64,000 bases of DNA from Demequina zhanjiangensis (GCF_030418315.1 NZ_JAUHPV010000008.1:1-64000); one strand, 5' to 3'; positions 54,141 to 63,322 are shown, counted from the stretch's first letter. Numbers and translations are program-made. The notes: generated by a model not told the origin, from the sequence alone.

Positions 54141-55142
54141 ATGGGCGCAGTCAGAGTGACCGCGGCCGACGTCGCGCGCGTCGCGGGCGTCTCCCGCTCC
54201 ACCGTGAGCTACATCCTCAACGGGTCCAACAAGGCGAGCTTCCCTGAGGCGACCGTCGCCAAGGTCAAGGACGCGGCCCGCATGCTCCGGTACACGCCCC
54301 ATGCCGCCGCCCGCACGCTTCGCCGCGGGGAGTCGAGCGTGGTCCTCGCCGCCCTTCAGAGCACGCCCGAGAGCACGTCGATCGCAAGCCTGCTCGACGA
54401 GCTCGCCGCCGCCATGGCCACTCGGGGCATGTCGCTCGTCACCTGGACCGCAGCCCCCGACACCGACCTGCGCACGGTGCTCCGCGACGTCACGCCACAC
54501 GTGATCGTCGAGCTCATGCCGCTCGATGAGGACGACCAGTCGGTCGCGCAGGGCTCAGGGGTCGAGCTCGTCTCCGCCCTTCCCACGATCCGCTCGGGCG
54601 AGGAGGCGATCGGCGAGGGCCAGGTGGCGCACCTCGCCGCCCACGGGCACCGCCGGATCGGGCTCGTGACCGTGGACGAGCCGCGGCTGAACTACTTCGC
54701 ACCTCTCCGACGCGCGGCGGTCGAGGCGTCGGCCGCTCGACACGGACTGGCTCCGCTCGAGACGGTCGTGCTCGGCTTCCCCGACGAGACGACGCGGGAC
54801 CAGCTCGCGGAGGTGCTGCGCGAGTGGACCTCGGGCCCCGATCCCGTGACCGCGATCGCCGCCTACAACGACCAGTTCGCCGCGCTCACCCTCTCGGCCG
54901 CGCGACATGCAGGCCTCTCCGTACCCGGAGATCTGTCGGTGATCGGAGTCGACGACGAACCTCTCAGCGCCTGGCTCGAGCCTCCCCTCAGCACCGTCAA
55001 GCTCGACATGAGGTCGCTCTCCACCCAGCTCGCCGCCCTCGTCGACGACGCGCTGAACGACGTCGAGTCACGTCACGAGATCGCCTTGGACGCCGCACTG
55101 GTCGTGCGACAGAGCACAGGTGCCGCGCGCGAAGGGAGTTGA
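54141..55142 (+). CDS. LacI-family transcriptional regulator
   Basis: A 333-residue repressor. The DNA-binding head (residues 5-55) has VTAADVARVAGVSRSTVSYIL followed by the hinge helix TPHAAARTLRRGES. The periplasmic-binding-like effector domain (about 60-330) includes HGHRRIGLVT, AAYNDQFAALTL and SVIGVDDEPLSAWLEPPLST, the usual ligand-contact segments. AGGGAGG precedes the ATG. It diverges from the MFS-rhamnosidase-esterase operon and so probably regulates it in addition to the TetR protein. The sugar it senses cannot be told from sequence. Confidence 0.92.
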   Translation: MGAVRVTAADVARVAGVSRSTVSYILNGSNKASFPEATVAKVKDAARMLRYTPHAAARTLRRGESSVVLAALQSTPESTSIASLLDELAAAMATRGMSLVTWTAAPDTDLRTVLRDVTPHVIVELMPLDEDDQSVAQGSGVELVSALPTIRSGEEAIGEGQVAHLAAHGHRRIGLVTVDEPRLNYFAPLRRAAVEASAARHGLAPLETVVLGFPDETTRDQLAEVLREWTSGPDPVTAIAAYNDQFAALTLSAARHAGLSVPGDLSVIGVDDEPLSAWLEPPLSTVKLDMRSLSTQLAALVDDALNDVESRHEIALDAALVVRQSTGAAREGS

Positions 55143-55218
55143 GCGCACGTTCAGCGCGTGCCCGACCGTCACCTCGCGTCGTGGCAACGAAGGCCCGCAA
55201 GGGACTGAAAGCGCCGGC

Positions 55219-55263
55219 GTGCCACTGTGTCCCAATCAGCCCCAACACGCTCCACTGTGGCAC
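55219..55263 (+). promoter_or_regulatory. Repeats upstream of the PucR-type gene
   Basis: CCACTGTG occurs twice (55222-55229, 55252-55259), spaced 30 bp, about three helical turns. The ends form GTGCCAC (55219-55225) / GTGGCAC (55257-55263). This can be an autoregulatory site. Confidence 0.45.
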
Positions 55264-55272
55264 GATTCAAGG

Positions 55273-56778
55273 GTGACACTCACACTGCGAGCACTTCTCG
55301 AGCACAGCGACCTGCACCTGCGCGTGGTTGTCGAAGGCTCGCCGGGACGGCTCGACTCCCCGATCGCTGTGAGCCACACGACCGACCTGGTCGACCCGAG
55401 CCCCTACCTGGAGGGCGGCGAGGTCGTGCTCACCACGGGATCCGCGCTCGCCGGGCCCCAGGCTGAGGAGCGGTGCCGGGAGCTTGTCGACGCACTGGAC
55501 CGGGCAGGCGCATCGGCGCTAGGCGTCGCCATCGGAGAGACGCTTCCGGCCGTCCCCTCCGCACTCGCCGACGCCGCGAAGTCCGCGGGGATCGCGCTGT
55601 TCGAGGTGCCCGACGCCACGCCCCTGCTCGCAGTGAGTCACGCCGTGGCCTCCGAGAGCCGCTGGGCCGCACGGGAGCGGCTCCGTACCGAGCACCGCCA
55701 GCAGCGCCAGCTGATCGCAGGAGCCGCCACCACGGCGCCCACGCGCGCCCTCGTGGATCTCACCGCAGAGATGCTCGGCGGCTGGGCCGCTCTGACGGAC
55801 GAGAACGGCAGGCTCCTCCAGTCGTCCCGCCCGGGCACCGAGCAGTTCGTGCGGAAGGCGCTGGGGAGCCGGGCGATCCGGATGGGCGAGCCCGACGCGC
55901 AGAGCGATGGCGAGAATGCCGTGCTGTGCTACCCGCTCCCCTCGCCGACAGGTCGCCCGCTCGGGCACCTGACGGCCGGGGTCGAAGGCCCCGCGGCCTC
56001 CGTGGATCCCGCGCTCGTCTCCACGGCGTCTACGCTGCTTGCGCTCGCCGTCTCGCGCACCGCCCGCGCGGACCAGCTCATGGGCCGCCTTCGCGGCACC
56101 GTGATGCGACGCCTCCTGGACGACCACGCGACCGCCGACGGCGCGACAGCGAAGGATGTCTGGGGCGGGCTCCCCAACGCTCCGATCCTCGTCGCCAAGG
56201 TCAGCGGCTCGACTGACGACCTGATGCGCGCACAGGACGCCCTGGACCCGTGGCTCACCGAGGGCACCCAGAGCCCCGACCCGATCGCCTTCGGCGAGGT
56301 GGGCGAGGCGCTGTGGATCGTCATGTCCGCGCTGCGAGCCCCCGCCGTGTGGCAGCAGCTCGAGTCGGTGGGTGGCCTCATCGTCGGAGCCTCCCGGCCG
56401 GGAGGCTGGGACGAGATCGGCTTGGCCCGCGCCGCCGCCGGTACCGCGTGGAGGCTGGCCTCGGACGCGGGCTCGACCTTCACCGAGGAGGGCGAGCGAT
56501 CACCCGGCCTCGTGGGGTCGCTCGACGCTGACGCCCTCCTGACGCTCGCTCGCGAGCAGCTCACCCCGCTCCTCGAGCGGCACGGCGACGACGTCGCCGT
56601 GCTCCGCGCCTGGCTCCGTCGACACGGGCAGTACGACCCGGCCGCGAAGGACCTCGGGATCCATCGCCACACGCTTCGCCGCCGCATCGACGAGATCGCG
56701 GACGCGCTCGGCATGGACCTCGACAGCCCCACCGTGAGAGCGGAGCTGTGGCTCGCGTGCGCGGCACTTGAGGAGTGA
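55273..56778 (+). CDS. PucR-family transcriptional regulator
   Basis: A 501-residue regulator. The N-terminal PucR sensor (about residues 1-125, LLEHSDLHLRVVVEG, PSPYLEGGEVVLTTGSAL) binds an unknown effector. A GAF-like middle (about 150-280) and a C-terminal helix-turn-helix (about 440-495, AKDLGIHRHTLRRRIDEI) complete the architecture of the PucR/CdaR group, whose members control purine, GABA or amino-sugar use. The GTG start at 55273 has only CACGAT (55261-55266) before it, consistent with a leaderless mRNA. No catabolic operon is adjacent, so its targets lie elsewhere or include itself. Confidence 0.9.
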   Translation: MTLTLRALLEHSDLHLRVVVEGSPGRLDSPIAVSHTTDLVDPSPYLEGGEVVLTTGSALAGPQAEERCRELVDALDRAGASALGVAIGETLPAVPSALADAAKSAGIALFEVPDATPLLAVSHAVASESRWAARERLRTEHRQQRQLIAGAATTAPTRALVDLTAEMLGGWAALTDENGRLLQSSRPGTEQFVRKALGSRAIRMGEPDAQSDGENAVLCYPLPSPTGRPLGHLTAGVEGPAASVDPALVSTASTLLALAVSRTARADQLMGRLRGTVMRRLLDDHATADGATAKDVWGGLPNAPILVAKVSGSTDDLMRAQDALDPWLTEGTQSPDPIAFGEVGEALWIVMSALRAPAVWQQLESVGGLIVGASRPGGWDEIGLARAAAGTAWRLASDAGSTFTEEGERSPGLVGSLDADALLTLAREQLTPLLERHGDDVAVLRAWLRRHGQYDPAAKDLGIHRHTLRRRIDEIADALGMDLDSPTVRAELWLACAALEE

Positions 56779-56855
56779 CCCGCGGATCCACTCCTCGCCC
56801 GAGCCCCGCCCGGCCACGTGCTCCTCGCCGGGCGGTCGCGCGGTAGAACTGGGGG

Positions 56856-57521
56856 GTGAGTTCCACGAGCGCTGCACCCTCCCCACCGCACATCGACGAG
56901 ATGAGACTCGATCACCTTGTCGAGGGCTACGCCGGCGACCCGGGACCGCACGAGTCGTGCGACGGGCTGCGGTTCGTGGACGTCGATCTGACAGGCCGCG
57001 ACCTCACCGGTGCGATGTTCACCGAATGCGAGCTCGTCGGCGTCGGCGCGAACGAGGCGCAGCTGCGCGCCTCGCGGCTGGTGGAGACGCGGCTCGAACG
57101 TCTCGACGCGCCCGTCCTGCACTCCTCCCGCACCACCTGGCACGAGGTACGGCTCGAGTCGTCCCGCCTGGGGGCGGTTGAGATGTACGAGTCGGAGCTG
57201 AGGAACGTCGCGATCACCGGCTGCAAGCTCTCGTACCTCAACCTGCGAGGCGCCAACCTGAGGGACGTCCTCGTCACGGACTGCGTGATAGACGAGCTGG
57301 ATCTGGATCAGGCGACAGCCGAACGCGTCGCGTTCCACGACTGCCGCATCGACACCCTCCAGGTGCACGGCGCCCGGCTGACGGACGTCGATCTACGTGG
57401 CGCGGACCTCAGCGTGGTGGGCGGGCTTGACTCGCTTCGCGGCGCTGTGATCGATGCGGAGCAGCTCCTGATGCTCGCTTCCGCGTTCGCCCAGCATCTG
57501 GGCGTCCGGGTGGTCGACTGA
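56856..57521 (+). CDS. Pentapeptide-repeat protein
   Basis: A 221-residue protein with A(D/N)LxX-type pentapeptide repeats in three blocks (about 40-70 TGRDLTGAMF, 125-150 NLRGANLRDVL, 175-195 DVDLRGADLS). These fold into a right-handed beta-helix. Some relatives mimic DNA and shield gyrase from quinolones (Qnr), but most have unknown roles; nothing here supports a Qnr role specifically. GTG start; TAGAAC (56844-56849) lies 6 nt before it, suggesting a leaderless message. Confidence 0.85.
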   Translation: MSSTSAAPSPPHIDEMRLDHLVEGYAGDPGPHESCDGLRFVDVDLTGRDLTGAMFTECELVGVGANEAQLRASRLVETRLERLDAPVLHSSRTTWHEVRLESSRLGAVEMYESELRNVAITGCKLSYLNLRGANLRDVLVTDCVIDELDLDQATAERVAFHDCRIDTLQVHGARLTDVDLRGADLSVVGGLDSLRGAVIDAEQLLMLASAFAQHLGVRVVD

Positions 57522-57612
57522 GGCAGCGACCCAGGTCCCTGGCTGTCGAGTCTCGCGGGTCTAGAGTCACAAGTGGGCGTGCAGGGGGCACGCTCGCACC
57601 AGGGGGAACACC

Positions 57613-58107
57613 ATGATCCGCACGCGCCTCACGCGCACTGCCGGCGCCATATCCACGACCGCTTTCGCCGCACTCGCGCTCACCGCGTGCACGCCCGCCG
57701 ATTCGGCCGGCTGCACGCCAGGCGCCGACTCACCTGAGCAGGCGATGGCCGACTTCCTCGCCGCGGTGGACACCCAGGACACCGACGCCGTCACCGCGGT
57801 GCTGCACCCGCGCCTCACGTTCTCCGAGAATGACCTCGCAGCGCTGTCGGAGACCCTGGGTCCCGCCTCCGAATCAACGGTGATCGTGCGCGACGGCGAG
57901 GGCTACGGCACCTTCAAGGCGACAGTGGAGGATGCCGACGGAGCTGAGCTCCACGTGTTCGACGTGTTCGAACTGGAGGATGCGGATGACGATCCGAACA
58001 CGTACAGCGGGTGTTACGGCGTGGTCTGGGGAGACGTGGAGCCGCTCGGGCCGAATGCGTCGGTGACCCCCTCTACCGCCGTCACGCGCCCGTCGCCCTC
58101 GTCGTGA
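57613..58107 (+). CDS. Small lipoprotein of unknown function
   Basis: A 164-residue exported lipoprotein: signal peptide (about 1-25), lipobox LTAC (Cys near 26), then a domain (about 37-150) with a SnoaL/NTF2-like beginning (SPEQAMADFLAAVDTQDTDAV) and two further cysteines. The tail is Pro/Ser/Thr-rich. TAGAGT (57562-57567) is a plausible -10 and AGGGGGA lies 8 nt before the ATG. The function is not recognised; an accessory or ligand-binding role at the membrane is possible. Confidence 0.82.
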   Translation: MIRTRLTRTAGAISTTAFAALALTACTPADSAGCTPGADSPEQAMADFLAAVDTQDTDAVTAVLHPRLTFSENDLAALSETLGPASESTVIVRDGEGYGTFKATVEDADGAELHVFDVFELEDADDDPNTYSGCYGVVWGDVEPLGPNASVTPSTAVTRPSPSS

Positions 58108-58191
58108 GGGCGCCTCTCCCACGCCGACGGCATCGAGCCCTGTTGCCCGCCGACGTGCCATCGGAGCATCTCCCGCAGTAGGTTCGGCGGC

Positions 58192-58542
58192 ATGGACCTC
58201 TCCGTGGACCCTTCGAGCGCCGTCCCTCCGTTCCAGCAGGTGCGCGATCAGATCGCTGCGCAGATCCTGGACGGGCGGCTGGCCGATCAGGCGAAGCTCC
58301 CCGCGATCCGTCAGCTCGCGACCGACCTGGGCCTTGCCGCGAACACGGTGGCCAAGACGTATGCCGCACTTGAGGACGACGGGCTGGTGGTGACGGCGGG
58401 CCGCAATGGCACCCGCGTCGTCGGGCAGGCCATGGCCGACGCCGAGGTCACCGCGGCCGCCGACGCCTACATCGCGGCGGCGAGGGCCAAGGGCCTGGAT
58501 GCGGCGGCTCTGGTGACGCTGGTGCGCCTGCGCGCCACCTGA
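58192..58542 (+). CDS. GntR-family regulator (YtrA type)
   Basis: A 116-residue repressor with a winged helix (about 12-75: PPFQQVRDQIAAQILDGRL, LPAIRQLATDLGLAANTVAKTY) and a short C-terminal dimer helix, the size of the YtrA subfamily. YtrA genes usually precede ABC exporters; here none is next to it, so its target is unknown. TAGGTT (58179-58184) ends 7 nt before the ATG, as expected for a leaderless gene. It converges on the isochorismatase-family gene with 7 bp between. Confidence 0.9.
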   Translation: MDLSVDPSSAVPPFQQVRDQIAAQILDGRLADQAKLPAIRQLATDLGLAANTVAKTYAALEDDGLVVTAGRNGTRVVGQAMADAEVTAAADAYIAAARAKGLDAAALVTLVRLRAT

Positions 58543-58549
58543 CCGGCGG

Positions 58550-59167
58550 TCAGGATCCTGCGGCGGAGGCCACGAGGTTGCTCTTCGGCAGCGGCTCACC
58601 CGCGCGCGCCGCGCTCACCCACGCCTCGGTCGAGGCGACCGCGGCCCAGTTCGAGTGCAGCAGCGCGAGCAAGGTCTCGTGGACCTGCCTGCCGTCGGCC
58701 TGCCCCGCGTCGTTGCGCAGGTCGATCGCGCCCGTCGCGTCGGCCAGGACTTCGATCCGGAGTCCGCGGGTCGCGCCGTCCACCGACGTGCCCAGCACGC
58801 AGTTGTTCGTCATGTAGCCGGCGAGGGTGAGGGTGTCGATCCCCTGCTCCGCGACCCACGCGTCGAGCCCGGTCTCCACGAGCACCGAGGCGTGATGCTT
58901 CACCACGCGCTTCCACTCGGGAGCGATACGGTCCGCGAGCGCGGGATGCAGCTCGTAGCCGTCGGTGCCGGGGGCGAACACGGGAGCGCTCGCTCCGCTG
59001 TCGTGCTGGACCACCACGACCGGGATCCCGGCAGCATCGGCAGCCTCGGCCGCCTCAAGGATCCTGGCGAGCGACTCGTCCCGCGGCGGGTACTGGATCG
59101 GTAGCCGTCCGGTGAAGTACTCGTTCTGCGCATCGATGATCACGAGTGCGCGGCGGGGTGCGGTCAT
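58550..59167 (-). CDS. Isochorismatase-family cysteine hydrolase
   Basis: A 205-residue hydrolase with the catalytic triad in place: Asp in LVIIDAQNEYF (residues 8-18), Lys in KRVVKHHAS and the nucleophile Cys in GYMTNNCVLGTS (about 117-128), where the cis peptide bond precedes the Cys. The family includes nicotinamidases, N-carbamoylsarcosine hydrolases and isochorismatases; the sequence does not choose between them. GGGAGGA lies before the ATG. A longer start four codons upstream is possible. Confidence 0.9.
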   Translation of the reverse strand: MTAPRRALVIIDAQNEYFTGRLPIQYPPRDESLARILEAAEAADAAGIPVVVVQHDSGASAPVFAPGTDGYELHPALADRIAPEWKRVVKHHASVLVETGLDAWVAEQGIDTLTLAGYMTNNCVLGTSVDGATRGLRIEVLADATGAIDLRNDAGQADGRQVHETLLALLHSNWAAVASTEAWVSAARAGEPLPKSNLVASAAGS

Positions 59168-59218
59168 GCTTCCTCCCAAGATGGTCCGACGACCACGCTA
59201 GCCGCATGACGGATGCGC

Positions 59219-59857
59219 TCACTCCCCGGCGAGCCCATATCCTTCGTCGGCACGGCTGCCATAGACCAGCGCGACCACGTCCGCGTCGCATTCGATCCGC
59301 TCGCGCCGACCGATCTCACCCGAGTCCAGAGCGACCTTCGCCTCCCAGCACTGCGCAAGGGTCACATTGGCGGTCGCGCCGAAGAGGACTTCCGGCGAGG
59401 ATCCGCTGCCCACGTCGAGCCCCTGGATCGCACCCTCGCCGGCGTCGGCCCGCGCGCCGATGATGTACGAGCCGTAGCGCAGCGAGTGCGACAGCACCTG
59501 CATCACCGTGTCATGCCGGCTGACGAGCGCGGTGAGCGTGAAGTCGCCGCGATGCGCCTCGGGCCTGTCGAAGCACGTCGCGGTGACGCGCGTCAGGTCG
59601 CGCGCCTCCGTAGCCCCCGACAGCTCTCCGGCACGGCCCTCCAGGCACGTGACCACTTCTCGATGCGACTGCGCCATCGAGGCCTCAGCCGCGTCGTGGG
59701 CCTCGGGGTAGCCGGCGCGCGACCAGCCGTGGACGAACCACAGCGCGAGCGCCACGATGATCGCGAGCGCACCCAGGGCGACGACTCCGCACCCCTGGGC
59801 GACTGCGACTGCGCCGCGACGGGCGGGGCCGGCATGGCGGTGATCCTCTGATCCCAC
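59219..59857 (-). CDS. Single-pass membrane protein in a sigma/anti-sigma operon
   Basis: A 212-residue protein with a short basic N-terminus, one hydrophobic helix (about 24-46, VVALGALAIIVALALWF) and an outer domain with four cysteines (about 71, 95, 169, 189). It starts with GTG 2 bp after the stop of the putative anti-sigma gene and is the third gene of that module; the two other sigma modules in the window have no such gene. The function is not recognised. It might sense a ligand or accompany the anti-sigma protein. Confidence 0.75.
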   Translation of the reverse strand: MGSEDHRHAGPARRGAVAVAQGCGVVALGALAIIVALALWFVHGWSRAGYPEAHDAAEASMAQSHREVVTCLEGRAGELSGATEARDLTRVTATCFDRPEAHRGDFTLTALVSRHDTVMQVLSHSLRYGSYIIGARADAGEGAIQGLDVGSGSSPEVLFGATANVTLAQCWEAKVALDSGEIGRRERIECDADVVALVYGSRADEGYGLAGE

Positions 59858-59859
59858 GC

Positions 59860-60924
59860 TCAGCAGCTCCTTGAGACGAACGACGTGATCTCGCTCGTGT
59901 CGCCGGTGCGGAGCGGCTCAAGCAGAACCTCATCCAACTGCTCGCCAAGTTCCGGCTGGTAGTTCGCGATAGCGTCGAGCTGGCTGAACCGCTCCAGCTC
60001 GCCAAGGGCCGCGGAGACCCGTTTGGCATCCGCCGCCCCGGCGCCCCACAAATACTCGCGTAGCCACGCGCACTGCCAGTCCCTGGCCGCGTAGACGGAC
60101 GCGTCGGCCTTCACGACGCTGAACTCTCCCGGCTGCGCCTCGCCGGAGAGGAAGCGGACGACCTTGTCGTCCTCCCAGAGGACCTCGGCGCCTGCGGCCC
60201 GAGGCCACAGGTCCTCGAGCGTCGGCTCGACGGCACCGGCCGGGTACGGACGTTCGACCTTGTAGAACCCGGGATCGTCAAGCTGGATTTCAGCGGCGGA
60301 GTAGATCTGACCGTGGAGCTCCGAGATCCGGGAGGATGACAGGACCTCGCCGGTCGCTGCGTCGATCACGATGATGCTGGCGGCGGGCCACTCCGGGTCG
60401 GGGTCCGGCACCCGGAAGTCAGGCCCCAGGTCTGCGTAGACGCCGAGCGCGGCGAGGCTCGTGCGGTAGGACGCCTCGAGCATCGTGCCGTCGGAGGTGT
60501 TGATCGTCACCGTGTCAGGGTGGGCGAGGATCGCAGGATTCCACTCGTCGCACGGAGCGATCGGCGTGGCGTTCCACCATCCCTCGAGGCCCCCCACGTC
60601 ACCGGCGGGGGCACCCGGGACCACGGTGGCGTCGGCGCAGGCAGGATCGCGCGCGTCGGTGACGATATCCGTCGGCTGGGGAATCGGCGGCGGAGTCGGC
60701 GAGGTGGCAGGACTCACCTCGGCGGCACCGGGTGCCTGCAGAGCGCCGGCGACGACCACCCCTGCCACTCCGATTCCAGCGAAGGACGCGAGCACCGCGC
60801 GTCCGGCCCGGTACCGCGATACCCTCTCCTCGACCCGCGCGGGGTCGGCGCGCAGCTCGGTGGTGTCGAAGACCTGGCCGGCGACCTCGTGGAGGTCACG
60901 GAACGCCTGTCGTGCATCGCTCAT
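59860..60924 (-). CDS. Membrane protein paired with a SigE-type sigma factor (putative anti-sigma)
   Basis: A 354-residue protein: a charged N-terminus of about 43 residues, a transmembrane helix (about 44-65, VLASFAGIGVAGVVVAGAL), a Pro/Thr linker (PPPIPQPTD) and an outer domain of about 270 residues with several cysteines. It overlaps the end of the sigma gene by 4 bp (ATGA). The topology matches the partners at 19136 and 27081; the role as an anti-sigma factor is inferred from pairing. The outer domain is not recognised. Confidence 0.82.
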   Translation of the reverse strand: MSDARQAFRDLHEVAGQVFDTTELRADPARVEERVSRYRAGRAVLASFAGIGVAGVVVAGALQAPGAAEVSPATSPTPPPIPQPTDIVTDARDPACADATVVPGAPAGDVGGLEGWWNATPIAPCDEWNPAILAHPDTVTINTSDGTMLEASYRTSLAALGVYADLGPDFRVPDPDPEWPAASIIVIDAATGEVLSSSRISELHGQIYSAAEIQLDDPGFYKVERPYPAGAVEPTLEDLWPRAAGAEVLWEDDKVVRFLSGEAQPGEFSVVKADASVYAARDWQCAWLREYLWGAGAADAKRVSAALGELERFSQLDAIANYQPELGEQLDEVLLEPLRTGDTSEITSFVSRSC

Positions 60925-61475
60925 CGGGCACCTCCCTCTCGAACGTCGACGGGGACGGATTCGGACTCTGCGAAGACCACCTCCGGCATCGCCTCCTTGA
61001 GCCGGCCGACGGCGTCGGACAGGTAGCGCTTGACCGTTCCTTGCGCGAGACCGAGCGTGTCCGCGACCGCCGCGACCGTCATGTCGTCCATGTAGCGCAG
61101 CACCACGCAGGCGCGCTCCCGTGGCGGAAGCGTGAGCAGGGCCGACTGTAGGTCGAGCGCCGCCTCGACGCGAGGCGCATGGTCAGGGGTCTTCGGCGTG
61201 TACGCGACCCAGTCCTGCAGGTCGCCTCCGGCGACTGGACGGGCTGCCGCCCGTCTGGCCCGATCGATGAACGCGGTGGCGATCGCACGCTTCACGTACG
61301 CCTGAGCCGCTTCGACCGACGAAGCCCGCCTGCCGCTCCGAAAGGCGCGCACGAGCGCGTCCTGCAGCAGGTCCTCCGCCTGGTCGCGGTCGCCCGTCAG
61401 CACATAGGCGTAGCCGAAAAGGGCGCGCCCGCGTTCGCGCACCACGGCGTCGAGCATCCCCCGCCAGTCGCTCAC
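60921..61475 (-). CDS. SigE-family ECF RNA polymerase sigma factor
   Basis: A 184-residue sigma factor closely related to the one at 20131: region 2 with YVLTGDRDQAEDLLQDALVR and region 4 with LPPRERACVVLRYMDDMTV and LAQGTVKRYLSDA. The GTG at 61475 (VSDWRGMLDAVVRERG) was preferred because it aligns with the ATG start of that homologue; GGGGGA lies upstream. The open frame continues upstream inside the SulP gene as a shadow. Its promoter-like element (61507-61536) overlaps the end of the SulP gene. Confidence 0.88.
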   Translation of the reverse strand: MSDWRGMLDAVVRERGRALFGYAYVLTGDRDQAEDLLQDALVRAFRSGRRASSVEAAQAYVKRAIATAFIDRARRAAARPVAGGDLQDWVAYTPKTPDHAPRVEAALDLQSALLTLPPRERACVVLRYMDDMTVAAVADTLGLAQGTVKRYLSDAVGRLKEAMPEVVFAESESVPVDVREGGAR

Positions 61476-61506
61476 CGGCCCAGTCCCCCGTCGGTCATGC
61501 CAGCAA

Positions 61507-61536
61507 CAACGCAACCCTAGGCGGAAACGTTGGGTC
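61507..61536 (-). promoter_or_regulatory. Candidate ECF-type (autoregulatory) promoter
   Basis: On the minus strand GACCCAACG (61536-61528) is followed 17 bp after CAAC by CGTTG (61511-61507). The -35 part is identical to that at 20800-20792 and overlaps the SulP stop codon (61535-61537). Confidence 0.5.
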
Positions 61537-63253
61537 AGCCAGCAGCACCGTCCTCGAGGTCGTCGCGTCGAGTGCCGGTGACCTCGTCGACCGCCGCGCC
61601 GACCGTCGGATAGAAGCGGTCCGGCGTGAAGCGGTCTTCCGAGCCGTAGCGGCGCAGCACGTCCTTCACGGGCCCCTTCATCTCGGCGAACACGAGCCGG
61701 ATGCCGTTCGCGGAGAGGTAGTCGTCCAGCTCGACCAGCTCGTCGAAGGCGGTCGTGTCGATGCCCGTCACCGGCTCGGCGGCCAGGATCACGGTGTGGA
61801 TCTCGGAGCCCGCGTCGTCCACCATCTCGCGCACCCAGTCGTCGAAGATCGACCCGTTCGCGAAGAACAGCGGCGCATCGAAACGGAGCAGCACGACGCC
61901 GTCCACGAAGGCCGCATGCTCGGGATGGCGGGACACGTCGTGATAGCCGCGTCGGCCGGGAATGCGACCCAGCTTGGTGCGGTAGGGCCGCCATGACCTG
62001 TTGACGAAGGTGAGCAGCGACAGCGCGATCGCCACGACGATCCCCTCGAGGACGCCGAACACGAGCACGCCGACGAGGGCGAGCATCGACAGTCCCGCGT
62101 CCACACGGTTCCGGCGCCACAGCGTCATCAGGCCCGGCGCGTCGATGAGGGTCAGCGCGGCACCGATGACCACGGCCGCGAGCGCGGCCTGCGGGAGGTA
62201 GCGCGTGAGGTCGGGCACGAGCAGCATGAACAGCGCTACGAGGATCGCGCTGACCACGCCCGTCAGCTGGGTGCGGGCCCCCGCGTCCTGCGCCACCGGC
62301 GTGCGAGACGACGACGCTGACACGGGGAAGCCGCCGAGCAGCCCCGTCGCCACGTTGGCGGCGCCGATCCCCCTCAGCTCGGCGCTGCCGCTCACCGTCT
62401 CACCCCGGCGCGCGGCGAGAGTTCGGGACAGCACGGCGCTGTCGGTGAAGGACACGAGGGCGATGGCGGCGGCTGCGGCGAGCAGCTCTCCGGCGTCGGC
62501 CCAGGTCACGCCCCCGAGCGCAGGTGCTGGCAGTCCCTGGGGCAGGGATCCGACGACGGGCAGGCGGTCCTGCAGGCCGGCCAGCCAGACCGTCACCACC
62601 GCGACGACGACCGCCACGAGCACTCCAGGTACACGCGACCGCAGGCGCCGCAGCACGACAATCACCGCGAGCGACCCGAGCCCGATCACGGCAGCAGTAG
62701 GAAGGACGCGCCCTTCGACTATCCCCGACCACGCACCCACGAAGCCCTGCCACGGTCCGTCCGACTCCACGGAGAAGCCCAGCAGCTTCGGCACCTGCGA
62801 GACGATCACGATCACCGCGATCGCGTTGAGATAGCCGATCCTGACCGGCTTGGACAGCAGGTCCGTCACGAACCCGAGCCTCAGCACACCGCCGAGCAGC
62901 ATGAGCGCCCCGACCATGATCGCGAGCAGGCCCGCGAGCGCCACGGCCCGGCTCTCGGAGCCGACGGCGAGGGGCAGGATCGCGGCCGCGATGATCGGCG
63001 CGAGCGCGGAGTCGGGTGCGAGCACCAGGATGCGTGACGGTCCGAAGACCGCGTAGGCGAGCAGCGGCACGATCGACGCGTAGAGCCCGGTGACGGGAGG
63101 AAGGCCTGCCACCTGCGCGTAGCCCATGCCGGCCGGGATCATCAACGCGGTGACCACGATGCCGGCACGCACGTCAGGCCAGAGCCAGGCGCGGCGGTAC
63201 TCGCGCACGACTCGCACGCCGGGCACCCATCGCGCCACGCCAGTCACCGCCAT
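61535..63253 (-). CDS. SulP-family anion transporter with STAS domain
   Basis: A 572-residue transporter: about 12-14 transmembrane segments (residues 25-420) with PVTGLYASIVPLLAYAVFGPS and the conserved GFPVSASSSRTPVAQDAG, then a STAS domain (about 435-545, VVLLRFDAPLFFANG, TGIDTTAFDELVELDDYL). SulP proteins move sulfate, bicarbonate or dicarboxylates, often with sodium or protons; the ion is not clear. AGGAGG lies 6 nt before the ATG at 63253. It diverges from the MDR-family gene with 69 bp between and ends 60 bp before the sigma gene on the same strand. Confidence 0.93.
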   Translation of the reverse strand: MAVTGVARWVPGVRVVREYRRAWLWPDVRAGIVVTALMIPAGMGYAQVAGLPPVTGLYASIVPLLAYAVFGPSRILVLAPDSALAPIIAAAILPLAVGSESRAVALAGLLAIMVGALMLLGGVLRLGFVTDLLSKPVRIGYLNAIAVIVIVSQVPKLLGFSVESDGPWQGFVGAWSGIVEGRVLPTAAVIGLGSLAVIVVLRRLRSRVPGVLVAVVVAVVTVWLAGLQDRLPVVGSLPQGLPAPALGGVTWADAGELLAAAAAIALVSFTDSAVLSRTLAARRGETVSGSAELRGIGAANVATGLLGGFPVSASSSRTPVAQDAGARTQLTGVVSAILVALFMLLVPDLTRYLPQAALAAVVIGAALTLIDAPGLMTLWRRNRVDAGLSMLALVGVLVFGVLEGIVVAIALSLLTFVNRSWRPYRTKLGRIPGRRGYHDVSRHPEHAAFVDGVVLLRFDAPLFFANGSIFDDWVREMVDDAGSEIHTVILAAEPVTGIDTTAFDELVELDDYLSANGIRLVFAEMKGPVKDVLRRYGSEDRFTPDRFYPTVGAAVDEVTGTRRDDLEDGAAG

Positions 63254-63322
63254 CGGCAACCTCCTACCTCCATCTTCTCGTGATCAGGAATGACCCGCGC
63301 GCCGCGGCCGTTGGTTCATGAC

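Noticed and set aside
56856-57521. Pentapeptide-repeat protein as a quinolone-resistance (Qnr) gene
   Set aside because: Repeat regularity and length do not match Qnr closely enough; the family is functionally mixed.
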